Positions 50,475-61,974 of a stretch of 64,000 bases of DNA are shown piece by piece. The position numbers and the translations under genes were made by a program. The notes under the pieces are model-generated. The model did not search any database. It saw only the letters and a list, made by a program, of their open reading frames with translations, and was not told where the DNA came from. The DNA comes from Notospermus geniculatus (lineage: Eukaryota > Nemertea > Pilidiophora > Heteronemertea > Lineidae), in assembly GCA_002633025.1 (NCBI GenBank), contig NMRB01002499.1, positions 31,268 through 95,267 on the forward strand, written 5' to 3'. The number at the start of each line of letters is the position of its first letter. Position 1 is the first letter of the stretch.

Positions 50475-50643
50475 TAGGAGCTGTCAGCGAGTTGACCAGT
50501 AGGTGTCACTAGGGCCCAATTCAATGCATCTAGCGAACCCAGTCATTATCGATCAGGCAGCGATCATAATAGATTTCCTGTACATTTGGTCCGCTAAGAC
50601 TGTGCTGCCATCTGTTAGCGATATGCGCGGCTGACTGCTCCTA
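50475..50643. mobile_element. MITE with TAGGAGC ends, private to copy B
   Basis: TAGGAGCTGTCAGCG faces CGGCTGACTGCTCCTA; copy A reads CCCTCCAGGTATACC without it (33543-33575). Confidence 0.6.
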
Positions 50644-51057
50644 TTATACCAAATTCACCCCGTGAACACAGATCACTTTCTTCCAATAATCAATCTAGAA
50701 TTCATTCCATGGACTTAGAAAGATTCTCAAAGAAGTGATAATCAAGGACCTTCTTCACAAAGCCGCTGTTGGTTGTCTGACTTCCTGAGCCCTTGACTGG
50801 TTCTCTGTCCTTGGACTGATCAGGTAGCTACCCGGTAGTCATATGGATTGGACAGGAAACCAGTTAAAGTAAGAATCTACAATTCCAACATGTTTGAGTC
50901 TTAAAGAAATAAGGACCCAAAGACCATGGTACATGGATTTCGCACTGGTATATTTTCCTATCATAATTAAGACTTTTTCCATAAGAATGTAAATGTTGTT
51001 TGGTACAGTATTTATTTTTCGTGATGGAAAGCATGTTCCATACTAAATGTCGAGGTG

Positions 51058-51176
51058 GTGTCACGTGGTATCATAGTAAGTCACATTGTGTCACAGTAGG
51101 TCACGTGGTGCCATAGTAAGTCACATTGTCACAGTTAGTCACACGGTGTCACAGTTAGTCACATTGTGTCACAGAT
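51058..51176. repeat. Degenerate GTCACA tandem repeat
   Basis: Six to seven units of the form GTCACATTGTGTCACAGTTA, of about 17-22 bases each with variable spacing. Confidence 0.65.
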
Positions 51177-52065
51177 TGTTTGCGAGAGGAAGAAAATTTG
51201 TTTCAAAAGTCGGGACCACAGTATCAATGAAGATGTATATATTCTACTCTATGTTTCGGAAAGGATGTGGGAGAATGACTTAAGATGAAGTTGTGAGATG
51301 TCATGGGTTTGAATCTCATAAAAATAACTGGTCGAAAAATTTGACAGTTGTGATGTGACGTCCATTCTGATGTGCAGTAAATGGTCTTGTTCTGGGATGC
51401 TATTAGTCACTGGGATGTAGTTTTGCACAATATATATGTCTTAAAATGAGATTCCAATGCATTTAGTTTTCATGAAAAGGGTTTTATATCTATGTCAAGC
51501 ATGATGACTGCCAGCTCTTAGCTACTGCTGAACTTGTCTTGTACATTCATAAAGTCAGTTTACACAAAACACAGGTATTATGATATCGTTGACTCTCCAC
51601 ACATGTCCAGCCGTGATGTACAAGATTTTTTAAAAGTTTCTTGAATAACTCACATGTACCGGTAATGTAGAAAAATAAAATTCCAACCTTGGCCAACTTT
51701 CTATTCCGTAGGCCCCTACATGGAGCCACCCAAGTGTCTCCTTGTTCATCTATAGCATTTAGGCCTATTTTGCATTTATTTGTTTACATTTCGTAAAAAA
51801 TTCTTATGAATTTTTGATTTCGTCTTGTTTATGTAAATGTCATCTGCTTTGTGTACAGTTGAGCTCCGCACCAGATGCTGTGTCACTGCCTTATGTTGTG
51901 TTGTCACATCATGACATCGGAATAAAGTACATGTAATATAAATAGAATTTCTCTTTCTGGAGTCTGAATTCATCTCGCATGAACAATGAGCAGACGACAT
52001 CTGTAAGAAGATTCCACCAAATCTACGAAGCATTCAACACACCAGACCTGTGGCCTTATGTTTCA

Positions 52066-53384
52066 TTATATCAAGTCTTCCTGCTCAATATCCCAGTCAC
52101 CTGTTTTGGCAGTTTTGTTACATTCAAGGAGCCACGCCTTGATTCGATCACATAAATCAGGCGGGAGGTTGGGATTATATGTTGGCACATCAGCAGATCC
52201 ACAACTCTTGACGACATCATCGTCCTTCGACTCGTTGCCATCCAGAAAGTCAATGAATTGAAGATAACGATAACGATTTCGATAATGATCCGACGCGGCA
52301 CTGAAGTGTCGCACAATCTCGTGTTCACAGAACGTGGCAACTTTGGCAAAAGCTTTCCGGCAGTCTTTTCTTGATTGGTGAATAAGATGGCGGTGGAGGT
52401 GCGGGTTCGGAAAAATACCCGCCTGTCGCGGTCGAAATGGAGACACGCTCAATTCGTGCACATTTCTCGGATCACCTTTCCTGTTATTATCCAAAATTTG
52501 GCACAGTTCATCGCTGGTTATATGACAGCGTATACGACTCTTGCCAGTCTCTCGATTCACTCCAGCAGACAATATATTCGATGCCCTGTCATTTGCCGTC
52601 GGTAACCATGTGACAGTGTTAGAGGAGTCTTGTGTTTGCAACCTTGACAGCCCAATGCGACTGTCCGGACTCGGCTGAGAGAGGTTCAACTTTTGACTCA
52701 TTTTATTGCAGTACTCCAACTGGAAAACAAGAAATCGAAGACTAGCATTGCTAAAGGAGAGACACGCACTTATTGGGACCAGTGGTTGAGCATCAGACTA
52801 GAGACTAATTAAGAGGTCTCGAGTTCGATTCCTGACCAAGTCGAGTCACCACTTTGTATTCTCAACTGGTCTGAAAAGATGTGATGTGCAGAATGAGGTT
52901 CTTGAGTTCCCTTGATTGCTCGGCTGTCGTCAAGTTCTTCGGAACTTCTGAGTATCGTCAAAAATATCGTCTGTATTGAAGATAGCTTAGGGCAAATATC
53001 TTTGAGTTAGAATAGACCTGTTTTTTATTGCGGTGGATCAAGAGGGGATCTTATCAGATTAAAAATTCATGGTCAACGGTGTAGGATTCTACAAAATTCT
53101 TGGTCAATTTCAACAATTTTCAAACCAGGCCGGATGCCCCCTTAGACTGACTTTACATCGGATGACACGTGACACAAACACCCAGGCGAACAATGGCTTC
53201 ACAAAGGATTCATCCCCATGAAACCTTTGTTCACCTGCGTGTTCGTCACGTGTCATCCGAAGTAAAGTCAGCCTTAGATCCACCTGTGTGTAAAGAAGCA
53301 ATGTTTTCTCACCTGTTGGGAGTACATTTCAAGTTTTGGCAGACGCAGCTCTGGGACTGTCGTTGATCTTTTCAAGACTTCCAT
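52066..53384 (-). CDS. Unrecognised two-exon gene, copy A, 241 codons
   Basis: Exons 53384-53313 (24 codons, MEVLKRSTTVPELRLPKLEM...) and 52719-52066 (217 codons) join in phase 0; the donor is CAACAG|GTGAGA, the acceptor TTGTTTTCCAG. No signal peptide or membrane segment. The first 75 residues are Ser/Thr/Gln-rich; the carboxyl part is His/Arg/Asp-rich and helical-looking (HLHRHLIHQSRKDCRKAFAK, CEHEIVRHF, YRYLQFIDFLDG) and ends acidic (DWDIEQEDLI). I do not recognise the family. That the reading frame, splice sites and most residues are kept in a second copy supports it as coding. The intron holds a foldback MITE (53147-53274) and a tRNA-like fragment near 52787. Confidence 0.75.
52787..52850 (+). 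repeat. tRNA-like fragment
   Basis: TGGTTGAGCATCAGA resembles box A and GAGTTCGATTCCT box B. No cloverleaf can be folded cleanly. Shared with copy B (55203-55262). Probably SINE-derived. Confidence 0.4.
53147..53274. mobile_element. Foldback MITE in the unrecognised gene's intron
   Basis: Arms of about 50 bases: GACTTTACATCGGATGACAC facing its imperfect complement GTGTCATCCGAAGTAAAGTC. The copy B partner is 55298-55419. Confidence 0.65.
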
Positions 53385-54099
53385 TGTTCTATGGCCAATG
53401 GTCCACCATCAAAAACATTTGAACAAACTGACAACACAAAATATCATGAAACACAATGGAGTTAGCGTGTGAAATGGCCTCATGCCATCCATGAAATAAC
53501 AATTTTGTTGATATCCTCGTAAAAAATACCCATATATTATTGGATGTGATTACGTGCCATCATGATTAGGCCTACTTCGTGTCCTATCAGCAAACTGACT
53601 CAGGGGGGTCATTGCTAGTTTGCACCAAAGGTCAAGTGATTACTTTCCCTTTTACAATTTACTAGTCCCCTCCCCCTATTCTCAACATTTTCTGTTGCAG
53701 TTTCTCCCTGAAAACCCTTTTCAGTCTGTAATACAGGGGGGTTGTTTAAACCCTTCCTGTGTCAGAGGGTTTCAATCTGAAAATTTGCGACGAAGTATGT
53801 CTTATCGCGATGAGACCTCGCATTCCAAGATGACAAGTTTAGAGATTGACTTGCTCTAGATCATTATGGAAGCGTGCCTTTTTCAGGTTGTTATGACCCT
53901 CTTCAGATGACAAGTGGTGATAAACAAATATTTGTAGAATTTTTATAGGCCCCTACATGGAGCCACCCAAGTGTCTCCTTGTTCATCTATAGCATTTAGG
54001 CCTATTTTGCATTTATTTGTTTACATTTCGTAAAAAAATCTTATGAATTTTTGATTTCGTCTTGTTTATGTAAATGTCATCTGCTTTGTGTACAGTTGA

Positions 54100-54303
54100 A
54101 GGAGCACGGTATGGGATCTCAAATGCGTTATTTGACTGCCGACGTAGAGGGAGCCACCTAGCGGCGGTAAGACGAACTACAAAAATGCATTACAAAATGT
54201 ACGCAGTAAATCGGGTCATTCGCCGAAACGTAGTTAGACCCTTGGGTTGGAGAGTTGCACGGTGGCGCCGGTTGTCAAGAAAAAGTGGCAATACCGTGCT
54301 CCT
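54100..54303. mobile_element. MITE M2, inverted, TTGA duplication
   Basis: AGGAGCACGGTA and TACCGTGCTCCT are perfect ends; TTGA flanks both sides (54096-54099, 54304-54307). Copy A of the 2.2-kb repeat has a single TTGA at 51859-51863, the empty site. It is the reverse orientation of the element at 23894-24102. Confidence 0.8.
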
Positions 54304-54510
54304 TTGAGCTCCGCACCAAATGCTGTGTCACTGCCTTATATTGTGTTGTCCCATCATGACATCGGAATAAAGTACATGTAATATAAATAGAATTTCTCTT
54401 TCTGGAGTCTGAATTCATCTCGCGTGAACCATGAGCAGATGACATCTGTAAGAAGATTCCACCAAATCTACGAAGCATTCAACACACCAGACCTGTCGCC
54501 TTATGTTTGA

Positions 54511-55530
54511 TCAAGTCTGCTCAATATCCCAGTCACCTGTTTTGGCAGTTTTGTTACATTCAAGGAGCCACGCCTTGATACGATCACGTAAATCAGGCGG
54601 GAGGTTGGGATTATATGTTGGCACATCAGCAGATCCACAAGTCTTGACGACATCATCGTCCTTCGACTCGTTGCCATCCAGAAAGTCAATGAATTGAAGA
54701 TAACGGTAACGATTTCGATAATGATCCGACGCTGCACTGAAGTGTCGCACAATCTCGTGTTCACAGAACGTGACAACTTTGGCAAAAGCTTTCCGGCAGT
54801 CTTTTCTTGATTGGTGAATAAGGTGGCGGTGGAGGTGCGGGTTCGGAAAAATACCCGCCCGTTGCGGTCGAAATGGAGACACGCTCAATTCATGCACATC
54901 ACCTTTCCTGTTATTATCCAAAATTTGGCACAGTTCATCGCTGGTTATATGACAGCGTATACGACTCTTGCCAGTCACTCGATTCACTTCAGCAGACAAC
55001 ATATTCGATGCCCTGTCATTTGCCGTCGGTAACCATGTGACAGTGTTAGAGGAGTCTTGTGTTTGCAACCTTGACAGTCCAATGTAAGGGTCTGGTCTTG
55101 GCTGACAGAGGTTCAACTTTTGACTCATTTTATTGCAGTACTCCAACTGGAAAACAAGAAATCTAAGATCAGCATTGTTAAAGGAGAGACACTCTAATTG
55201 GGACCAGTGGTTGAGCATCAGACTAGAGACTAAGAGGTCTCGGGTTCGATTCCCGACCAAGTCTAGTCACCACTTTGTGTTCTCAACTGGTCTGAAAAGA
55301 TGTGACACAAACGCGACACGAACACGCAGGTGAACAATGGCTTCACAAAGGATTCATCCCCATGAAACCTTTGTTCGCCTGCGTGTTCGTGTCACGTGTC
55401 ATCCGATGTAAACTCAGCCTTAGATCCACCTGTGTGTAAAGAAGCAATGCTTTCTCACCTGTTGGGAGTACATTTCAAGTTTTGGCAGACGCAGCTCCGG
55501 GACCGTTGTTGATCTTTTCAAGACTTCCAT
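54511..55530 (-). CDS. Unrecognised two-exon gene, copy B, 235 codons
   Basis: Exons 55530-55459 (24 codons) and 55146-54511 (211 codons plus stop), with the same splice sites as copy A. Relative to copy A it lacks three residues after DNNRKGD and has a 4-base deletion near the end, so the tail changes from EQEDLI to EQT and stops at once. Most other changes are single residues (for example PSPDSRIG to PRPDPYIG). The frame is otherwise open, so the copy is probably functional or an allele. Confidence 0.72.
55298..55419. mobile_element. Foldback MITE, copy B
   Basis: Counterpart of 53147-53274; arms GCGACACGAACACGCAGGTG facing CGCCTGCGTGTTCGTG. Confidence 0.55.
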
Positions 55531-56212
55531 TGTTCTATGGCCAATGGTCCACCATCAAAAACATTTGAACAAATGGACAACACAAAATATCATATAAAAT
55601 GAAACACAATGGAGTTAGCGTGTGAAATGGCCTCATGCCATCCATGAAATAACAATTTTGTTGATATCCTCGTAAAAAATAACCATATATTATTGGATGT
55701 GATTACGTGCTATCATGATTAGGCCTACTTCGTGTCCTATCAGCAAACTGACTCAGGTGGGTCATTGCTAGTTTGCACCAAATGTCAAGTGACTACTTTC
55801 CCTTTTACAATTTACTCATCCCCTCCCCCATTCTCAACATTTTCTGTTGCAGTTTCTCCCTGAAAACCCTTTTCAGTCTGTAATACAGGGGGATTGTTTA
55901 AACCCTTCCTGTGTCAGAGGGTTTCAATCTGAAAATTTGCGACGAAGTATGTCTTATCGCGATGAGACCTCGCATTCCAAGATGACAAGTTCAGAGATTG
56001 ACTTGCTCTAGATCATTATGGAAGTGTGCCTTTTTCAGGTTGTTATGACCCTCTTCAGACGACAAGTGGTGATAAACAAATATTTGTAGAATTTTTGGTT
56101 GATTTATTGCTCAGTCAGCGCCACTTTGTTTGTGTTCAAGTCCTTCAATCAATGTCACAACGTTTGCACCGTGCTTGGGGAAAAACAGGCAAGTGGGGAA
56201 ACAAATAACAGA

Positions 56213-57025
56213 CACAAATCTGATTGGTCAGAAACAGACATTTATTTTACGAAAATTCAGAGCGATGCACAGCCTTATCAAACGGCGCACGTGGCGTATT
56301 AACACTAACAACACTTCAGTTCTGGTCTGATCAGTAGGTAAGTTCTGCTGGACACCAAAATAACAATTCCAAGGATGATCCTTAGACAAATACCGTACTA
56401 AGAATATTGAGTCTATCATTACAGGAAAATCACGCTACAGAAACAGCTTTGCACAGAAGAACTTTCAAAGTGCTATTCTCACCCATTTCCTACATGTCTG
56501 ATTCTGAGAGTTCGCATTTACTTCCAGGGCCACTGGTTTTCTTCTGCATTATCAATTATTTCCAGCAAAACCTAGCAACTGTGCACGACCAGCTCAGGAA
56601 TGTTGTTGGCGTATTGATAACAAATCTGATTGGTCAGAAACAGACATTTATTTTACGAAAATTCAGAGCGATGCACAGCCTTATCAAACGGCGCACGTGG
56701 CGTATTAACACTAACAACACTTCAGTTCTGGTCCGATCAGTAGGTAAGTTCTGCTGCACACCAAAATAACAATGATAACAAGGATGATCCTTAGACAAAT
56801 ACTAAGAATATTGAGTTGATCATTACAGGAAAATCATGCTACAGAAACAACTTTGCACAGAAGAACTTTCAAAGTACCGTTCTCACCCATTTCCTACATG
56901 TCTGATTCTGAGAGTTTGCATTTACTTGGGGCCACTGGTTTTCTTCTGCATTATCAATTATTTCCAGCAAAACCTAGCAACTGTGCACGACCAGCTCAGG
57001 AATGTTGTTGGCGTATTGATACACT
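56213..57025. repeat. Two head-to-tail copies of a 0.4-kb block
   Basis: The block ACAAATCTGATTGGTCAG...GGCGTATTGAT occurs at 56213-56618 and 56619-57025. The second copy has small indels (for example ACAATGATAACAAGG). No coding potential recognised. Confidence 0.8.
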
Positions 57026-57904
57026 GGACAGAATGGATGACACGGCACAACACATGGCGACGCAAGTAAAATAGTTCCCTTTTAATAACAGAAGTTTGCC
57101 CTAACACCTGATATAAACATCAGAATTATGTTGAGAAATCATGGTGAGGACGAGATGTCCCAGAATCCATATACATTGTCCTATTTTATAATTCCACACA
57201 TCCTTAAAGTTTGCTTGTATTGTATGTACGACTACAACAGCCTCACAACACTAAAGATTCAACTTAGCATTTGGTAAGTTCAGCAATGACTGCTCACGAC
57301 AGAAAAAACACTGTTGGCTGCATATTTCTCGAAAATTAGGACATTTCTCAATGTACCGTACACTCCTGCCAAGTTCTCGTCTCACACAGCCACCTGTTTT
57401 GTTCCGCAGTACTGCTACATACAAACAGCAGACCCCAGATTTGAAACAGCGGCTGGTGACCGAGACTAGCCAAGTTCACGGGAACTAAAAACTTTTTAAC
57501 ATTCACCACGATACCAAGAGTAGTACCTTGAATATCATATGACTGGGTGACAATATTGACCACCAATACTATACTATTTCAAGGAAAAGCTTCATGCAAA
57601 ACAGGACACAAAAGGGCTGCAGGACATATCATTTGTTGATGGATTGTTTTCAATGCTATAGACTTGGGCTCATTATACCCACATGAAGCTAGATCTGGAA
57701 TAATGTTTTATAGATTCACAGTAGGCAACATATGCTATGCTTTATAAAACTGGAAAAGGATGAGAAAACATTACAGGTAACTCATCTTGTTAGAAAAACA
57801 TAGGTCTAGTTCTCGACATATCTGATAGATGGCACTACGATACAAGGTACCATTATTTACTGTGATTGCAGATGATAGAGCAGTTCCATGAGGCGTTGAA
57901 GTGA

Positions 57905-58100
57905 TTGCTCTTTGGCTGTGTGAGTGGCACATTGGAAAAATCTGCACCTGTTACATCTGAGGTTCCGTGTTCGACCACCAGGAGGATACAGAGAGGGCAA
58001 GTCTCCTTGGTAACACAGGCTTTGTCCGGTTTCCTCCTGCTATTCATTAATTTACCCAATTAATTTACCCAATTAATTTACCCAATGTTGTCTGTAGAGC
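57905..58100 (+). mobile_element. tRNA-like SINE, family S1
   Basis: GTGTGAGTGGCACATTGG, CACCTGTTACATCTGAGG, TTCGACCACCAGG and TTTCCTCCTGCTATTCATTA appear in family order; the end is stretched by three copies of AATTTACCCAATT. Confidence 0.55.
58047..58086. repeat. 13-14 bp tandem repeat
   Basis: Three copies of TTAATTTACCCAA, inside the 3' part of the SINE. Confidence 0.75.
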
Positions 58101-58651
58101 CAAAAATGTTGTATTCGGTGCTCAGTTTTTGATTCAATATTTTAAGGTTTTCTCACAGAATAACAAAATACTTGGTAACCACATCTGAAAGAAACAAAAA
58201 TTGTTTTACGACAATTATAACAGATCTGACCACTAGGTGGCACTGAAGGCATGCAGTTAAATTATACTGATACTAGGATAATTTGGTAGTTTTACGATTA
58301 GAAAAGTGTGATCTTCCACTGACCATCAGGAAAAAACACACTAAATATAACATATTTTTAAACCAACAGACTCATGAAAAGAGGAGATAAATAAAGATAT
58401 CTTACATGTACATCAAAATGAAACAAAAAAAAACATTGTTTTCCATGCAGTTTTTACAAACTTGGAGAAGTCACAACATGAAAATGTCAACAAAACAACA
58501 ATAAATAAACAATCGACTTTAAAATCACCAACATCTTTTATATAATTTGTCAAGATATTTTCTGCCTCTTTAAACATTCAGAAGATTAGCATATGGGTAG
58601 GCCTATATATTTGACACCCAGGGGCCCAAATATGACCCTCACATGGTACAC

Positions 58652-58744
58652 TTGAAGGTCACAGGAGACTTGTACATCTCAAGGTCACAAGACTTACACC
58701 TCAAGGTCACATTTCACCTGAAGGTCACAGAGAGGTGACCTTCA
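58652..58744. promoter_or_regulatory. Cluster of AAGGTCA half-sites
   Basis: TTGAAGGTCA, TCAAGGTCA (twice) and TGAAGGTCA lie in direct orientation at 58652, 58679, 58701 and 58719, followed by the inverted TGACCTTCA at 58736. TCAAGGTCA is the extended half-site bound by ERR and FTZ-F1/SF-1 type nuclear receptors. It may equally be a decayed tandem repeat. Confidence 0.3.
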
Positions 58745-58756
58745 CATGTGCGTTGG

Positions 58757-60322
58757 ACAGTATAAGACAACAGAATGTTGTACACATACACTTTAAAACT
58801 ATACACATGTACATGTATATGCACTGCCTATATGTATTATTAGTTACAGAAATTAACCATAGATGGCAGTTCTACTTAACAGGGAAGTACTAAGTGTAGG
58901 ACACTACATCTCAATCTTGAAGTGCAGCAAAAAAAAATCTTCCTAGTTGGACTCATTAAGAGGCAATTACAAGTGTTTGCAGGTCACAACGCCAGCAGTA
59001 TAGGTGAAAAGTATACACAGAATACTAAGAGGAAATATGTCACATTTAAAGGTCACTAGCCACATTTAAAGGTATGTACAGTTATCTAATTGAAAATATC
59101 ATAGTTTTTCATCACTGACGACGTAAATATTGCACTACACGGATGCAACTCACTCCATGTCATGTACGAGTAAAACTTGGTGGGGAGGGGACTTTAAGAC
59201 AACATATATATATTTATATATATATATGTCTGTTATAATACATGTATGTACTGGCACGAACCATCACCACAAAGTAAAGGGAAGGGTCGACATACTTAGA
59301 CTTACGAGTCGTTTAACAAATACATCTGATCAACTTTTGCCCAATTTTTCTTCTTTAGGCTGGAGATCTTTAAGAAAGTCAAGCCAAGAACTGACCGAAT
59401 TCGTCAATGAGAATTTCCTCAAAAACAATTTACGTTGATAAACTTTTACAACTGAACCAGCATTTATGCTGAGAAATCAAATAAAGCTAAATTTCTGCAC
59501 GATGACTTACATGACTTACGAGGAGGAAAGTCCGCCTTGATTAGCAAAGCGATTAACCTACAAACTTCCTTACATGGATATGCAAAGCCTAAATTACAGT
59601 AACATCCTATGGAAAAAATGGGTACTGACAACCTCCGCCTATTCTCAGTAAGTCGATTTCGTAACTTTGTAACTGAAATTCACAACTTTCAAACTACTAA
59701 AACTTGTTAAGCTAACAACAAGTCGGACCTGTTTATCCATCCTACACGTCGGCCTATACTCTGTTCAGAACCATAGGCTCGTCCACAAATCCAAAATCGT
59801 ACGAAAATATACATGTAGTATCAAAATGTCTGATGATGAAGCTGATAGAAGGATGATGATAACTTAGCCTCCCTCAAGTTTTCAAGTGGCAAGATCTACG
59901 AAAGCTAGTGTGCAGCTCCAGGAGTTGGCTCTCAATGGGTATTTCACCATTTGTTAGTTTCTTTACGACGTGTGCCTTGACCAGTGACAATACTGACTGC
60001 CAGTTGCTTTCTATCGTTGAGTTGCCCATAAAGAGACAACTTGTTTGAGAAAACTCTTGCAAGGAGAGTTGCCTTTAATGACACCACATTCGAAATTTGC
60101 AGAGGGATCTCAGTATATTCTTCATGTTCTCCTATCTGATACTTCTGGTAGGATTCGAATTCAAGGGCAGAGGGCTCGCATTTATTAGACAGTTGAACTG
60201 GAATGATAAGCAGCATGAATGTCGCAGTTGTTTGGCGATGTAGCTAATCCCTGTCTGCACAACCTCAGATTTGGTGACCTCTTGACATCCAACGATGGCC
60301 GGTCCAGTCATGGTATCAAAGA
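58757..60322. repeat. 1.55-kb head-to-tail duplication, copy A
   Basis: It starts CAGTATAAGACAACAG and ends CATGGTATCAAAGA, where copy B starts with the same CAGTATAAGACAACAG. It includes an (AT)n stretch at 59203-59228. No coding exon recognised; it may belong to the 3' UTR of the gene at 61975. Confidence 0.85.
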
Positions 60323-61871
60323 CAGTATAAGACAACAGAATGTTGTACACATACACTTTAAAACTATACACATGTACATGTATATGCACTGCCTATATGT
60401 ATTATTAGTTACCGGTACAGAAATTAACCATAGATGGCAGTTCTACTAAGTGTAGGACACTACATCTCAATCTTGAAGTGCAGCAAAAAAAATCTTCCTA
60501 GTTGGACTCATTAAGAGGCAATTACAAGTGTTTGCAGGTCACAACGCCAGCAGTATAGGTGAAAAGTATACACAGAATACTAAGAGGAAATATGTCACAT
60601 TTAAAGGTCACTAGCCACATTTAAAGGTATGTACAGTTATCTAATTGAAAATATCATTGTTTTTCATCACTGACGACGTAAATATTGCACTACACAGATG
60701 CAACTCACTCCATGTCATGTACGAGTAAAACTTGGTGGGGAGGGGACTTTAAGACAACATATATATATTTATATATATATATGTCTGTTATAATACATGT
60801 ATGTACTGGCACGAACCATCACCACAAAGTAAAGGGAAGGGTCGACATACTTAGACTGAGAGTCGTTTAACAAATACATCTGATCAACTTTTGCCCAATT
60901 TTTCTTCTTTAGGCTGGAGATCTTTAAGAAAGTCAAGCCTAGAACTGACCAAATTTGTCAACGAGAATTTCCTCAAAAACAATTTACGTTGATAAACTTT
61001 TACAACTGAACCAGCATTTATGCTGAGAAATCAAATAAAGCTAAATTTCTGCACGATGACTTACATGACTTACGGGGAGGAAAGTACTCCTTGATTAGTA
61101 AAGCGATTAACCTACAAACTTCCTTATATGGATATGCAAAGCCTAAATTACAGTAACATCCTATGGAAAAAATGGGTACTGACAACCTTCCGCCTATTCT
61201 CAATAAGTCGATTTCGTGACTTTGTAACTGAAATTCACAACTTTCAAACTACTAAAACTTGTGAAGCTAACAACAAGTCAGACCTGTTTATCCATCCTAC
61301 ACGTCGGCCTATACTCTGTTCAGAACCATAGGCTCATCCACAAATCCAAAATCGTACGAAAATATAGTATCAAAATGTCTGATGATGAAGCTGATAGAAG
61401 GATGATGATAACTTAGCCTCCCTCAAGTTGTCAAGTGGCAAGATCTACGAAGGCTAGTGTGCAGCTCCAGGAGTTGGCTCTCAATGGGTATTTCACCATT
61501 TGTTGGTTTCCTTACAACTTATGCCTTGACCAGTGACAATACTGACTGCCAGTTGCTTTCTATCGTTGAGTTGCCCATAAAGAGACAACTTGTTTGAGAA
61601 AACTCTTGCAAGGAGAGTTGCCTTTAATGATACCACATTCGAAATTTGCAAAGAGGGATCTCAGTATATTCTTCATGTTCTCCTATCTGATACTTCTGGT
61701 AGGATTCGAATTCAAGGGCAGAGGGCTCGCATTTATTAGACAGTTGAACTGGAATGATAAGCAGCATGAATGTCGCAGTTGTTTGGCGATGTAGCTAATC
61801 CCTGTCTGCACAACCTCAGATCCGGTGACCCCTTGACATCCAACGATGGCCGGTCCAGTCATGGTATCAAG
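60323..61871. repeat. 1.55-kb head-to-tail duplication, copy B
   Basis: Counterpart of 58757-60322 with small indels; it ends CATGGTATCAAGA and then runs into sequence shortly before the RNF19 stop codon. The (AT)n stretch recurs at 60761-60784. Confidence 0.85.
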
Positions 61872-61974
61872 AGATATTCCGACCTTGAAATATCTCCACA
61901 TATCCCCACTCAATCAACACCAATATCCAATACAATACAGTACCCAAGGTCACATGACCTTAGAAATCAGCCAA

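Larger units (their letters stand above)
50280..52065. other. PASK copy B 3' flank and spacer
   Basis: It holds the PASK 3' UTR, a MITE private to copy B at 50475-50643, the end of copy B (50877), a GTCACA repeat (51058-51176), and the start of the 2.2-kb repeat (51709). TTTATT at 51775 is a candidate minus-strand poly(A) signal for the gene at 52066. Confidence 0.55.
51709..53946. repeat. 2.2-kb head-to-tail duplication, copy A
   Basis: It begins TAGGCCCCTACATGGAGCC and ends TATTTGTAGAATTTTTA, where copy B begins with the same TAGGCCCC. The block carries one complete unrecognised gene. Confidence 0.85.
53947..56096. repeat. 2.2-kb head-to-tail duplication, copy B
   Basis: Counterpart of 51709-53946, directly adjacent without spacer. 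It has a private MITE (54100-54303) and lacks about 280 bases of the copy A intron (around 52880-53150). Confidence 0.85.
57026..58756. other. Spacer, probably non-coding
   Basis: No exon recognised. It holds a SINE (57905-58100), a short tandem repeat (58047-58086) and a cluster of AAGGTCA motifs (58652-58744). Part could be 3' UTR of the RNF19-type gene, which is transcribed towards it. Confidence 0.5.

Noticed and set aside
54074-54307. 77-codon ORF on the + strand
   Set aside because: Almost entirely the M2 MITE.
55203-55262. Possible tRNA gene (also 52787-52850)
   Set aside because: Boxes are recognisable but acceptor and anticodon stems do not pair convincingly.
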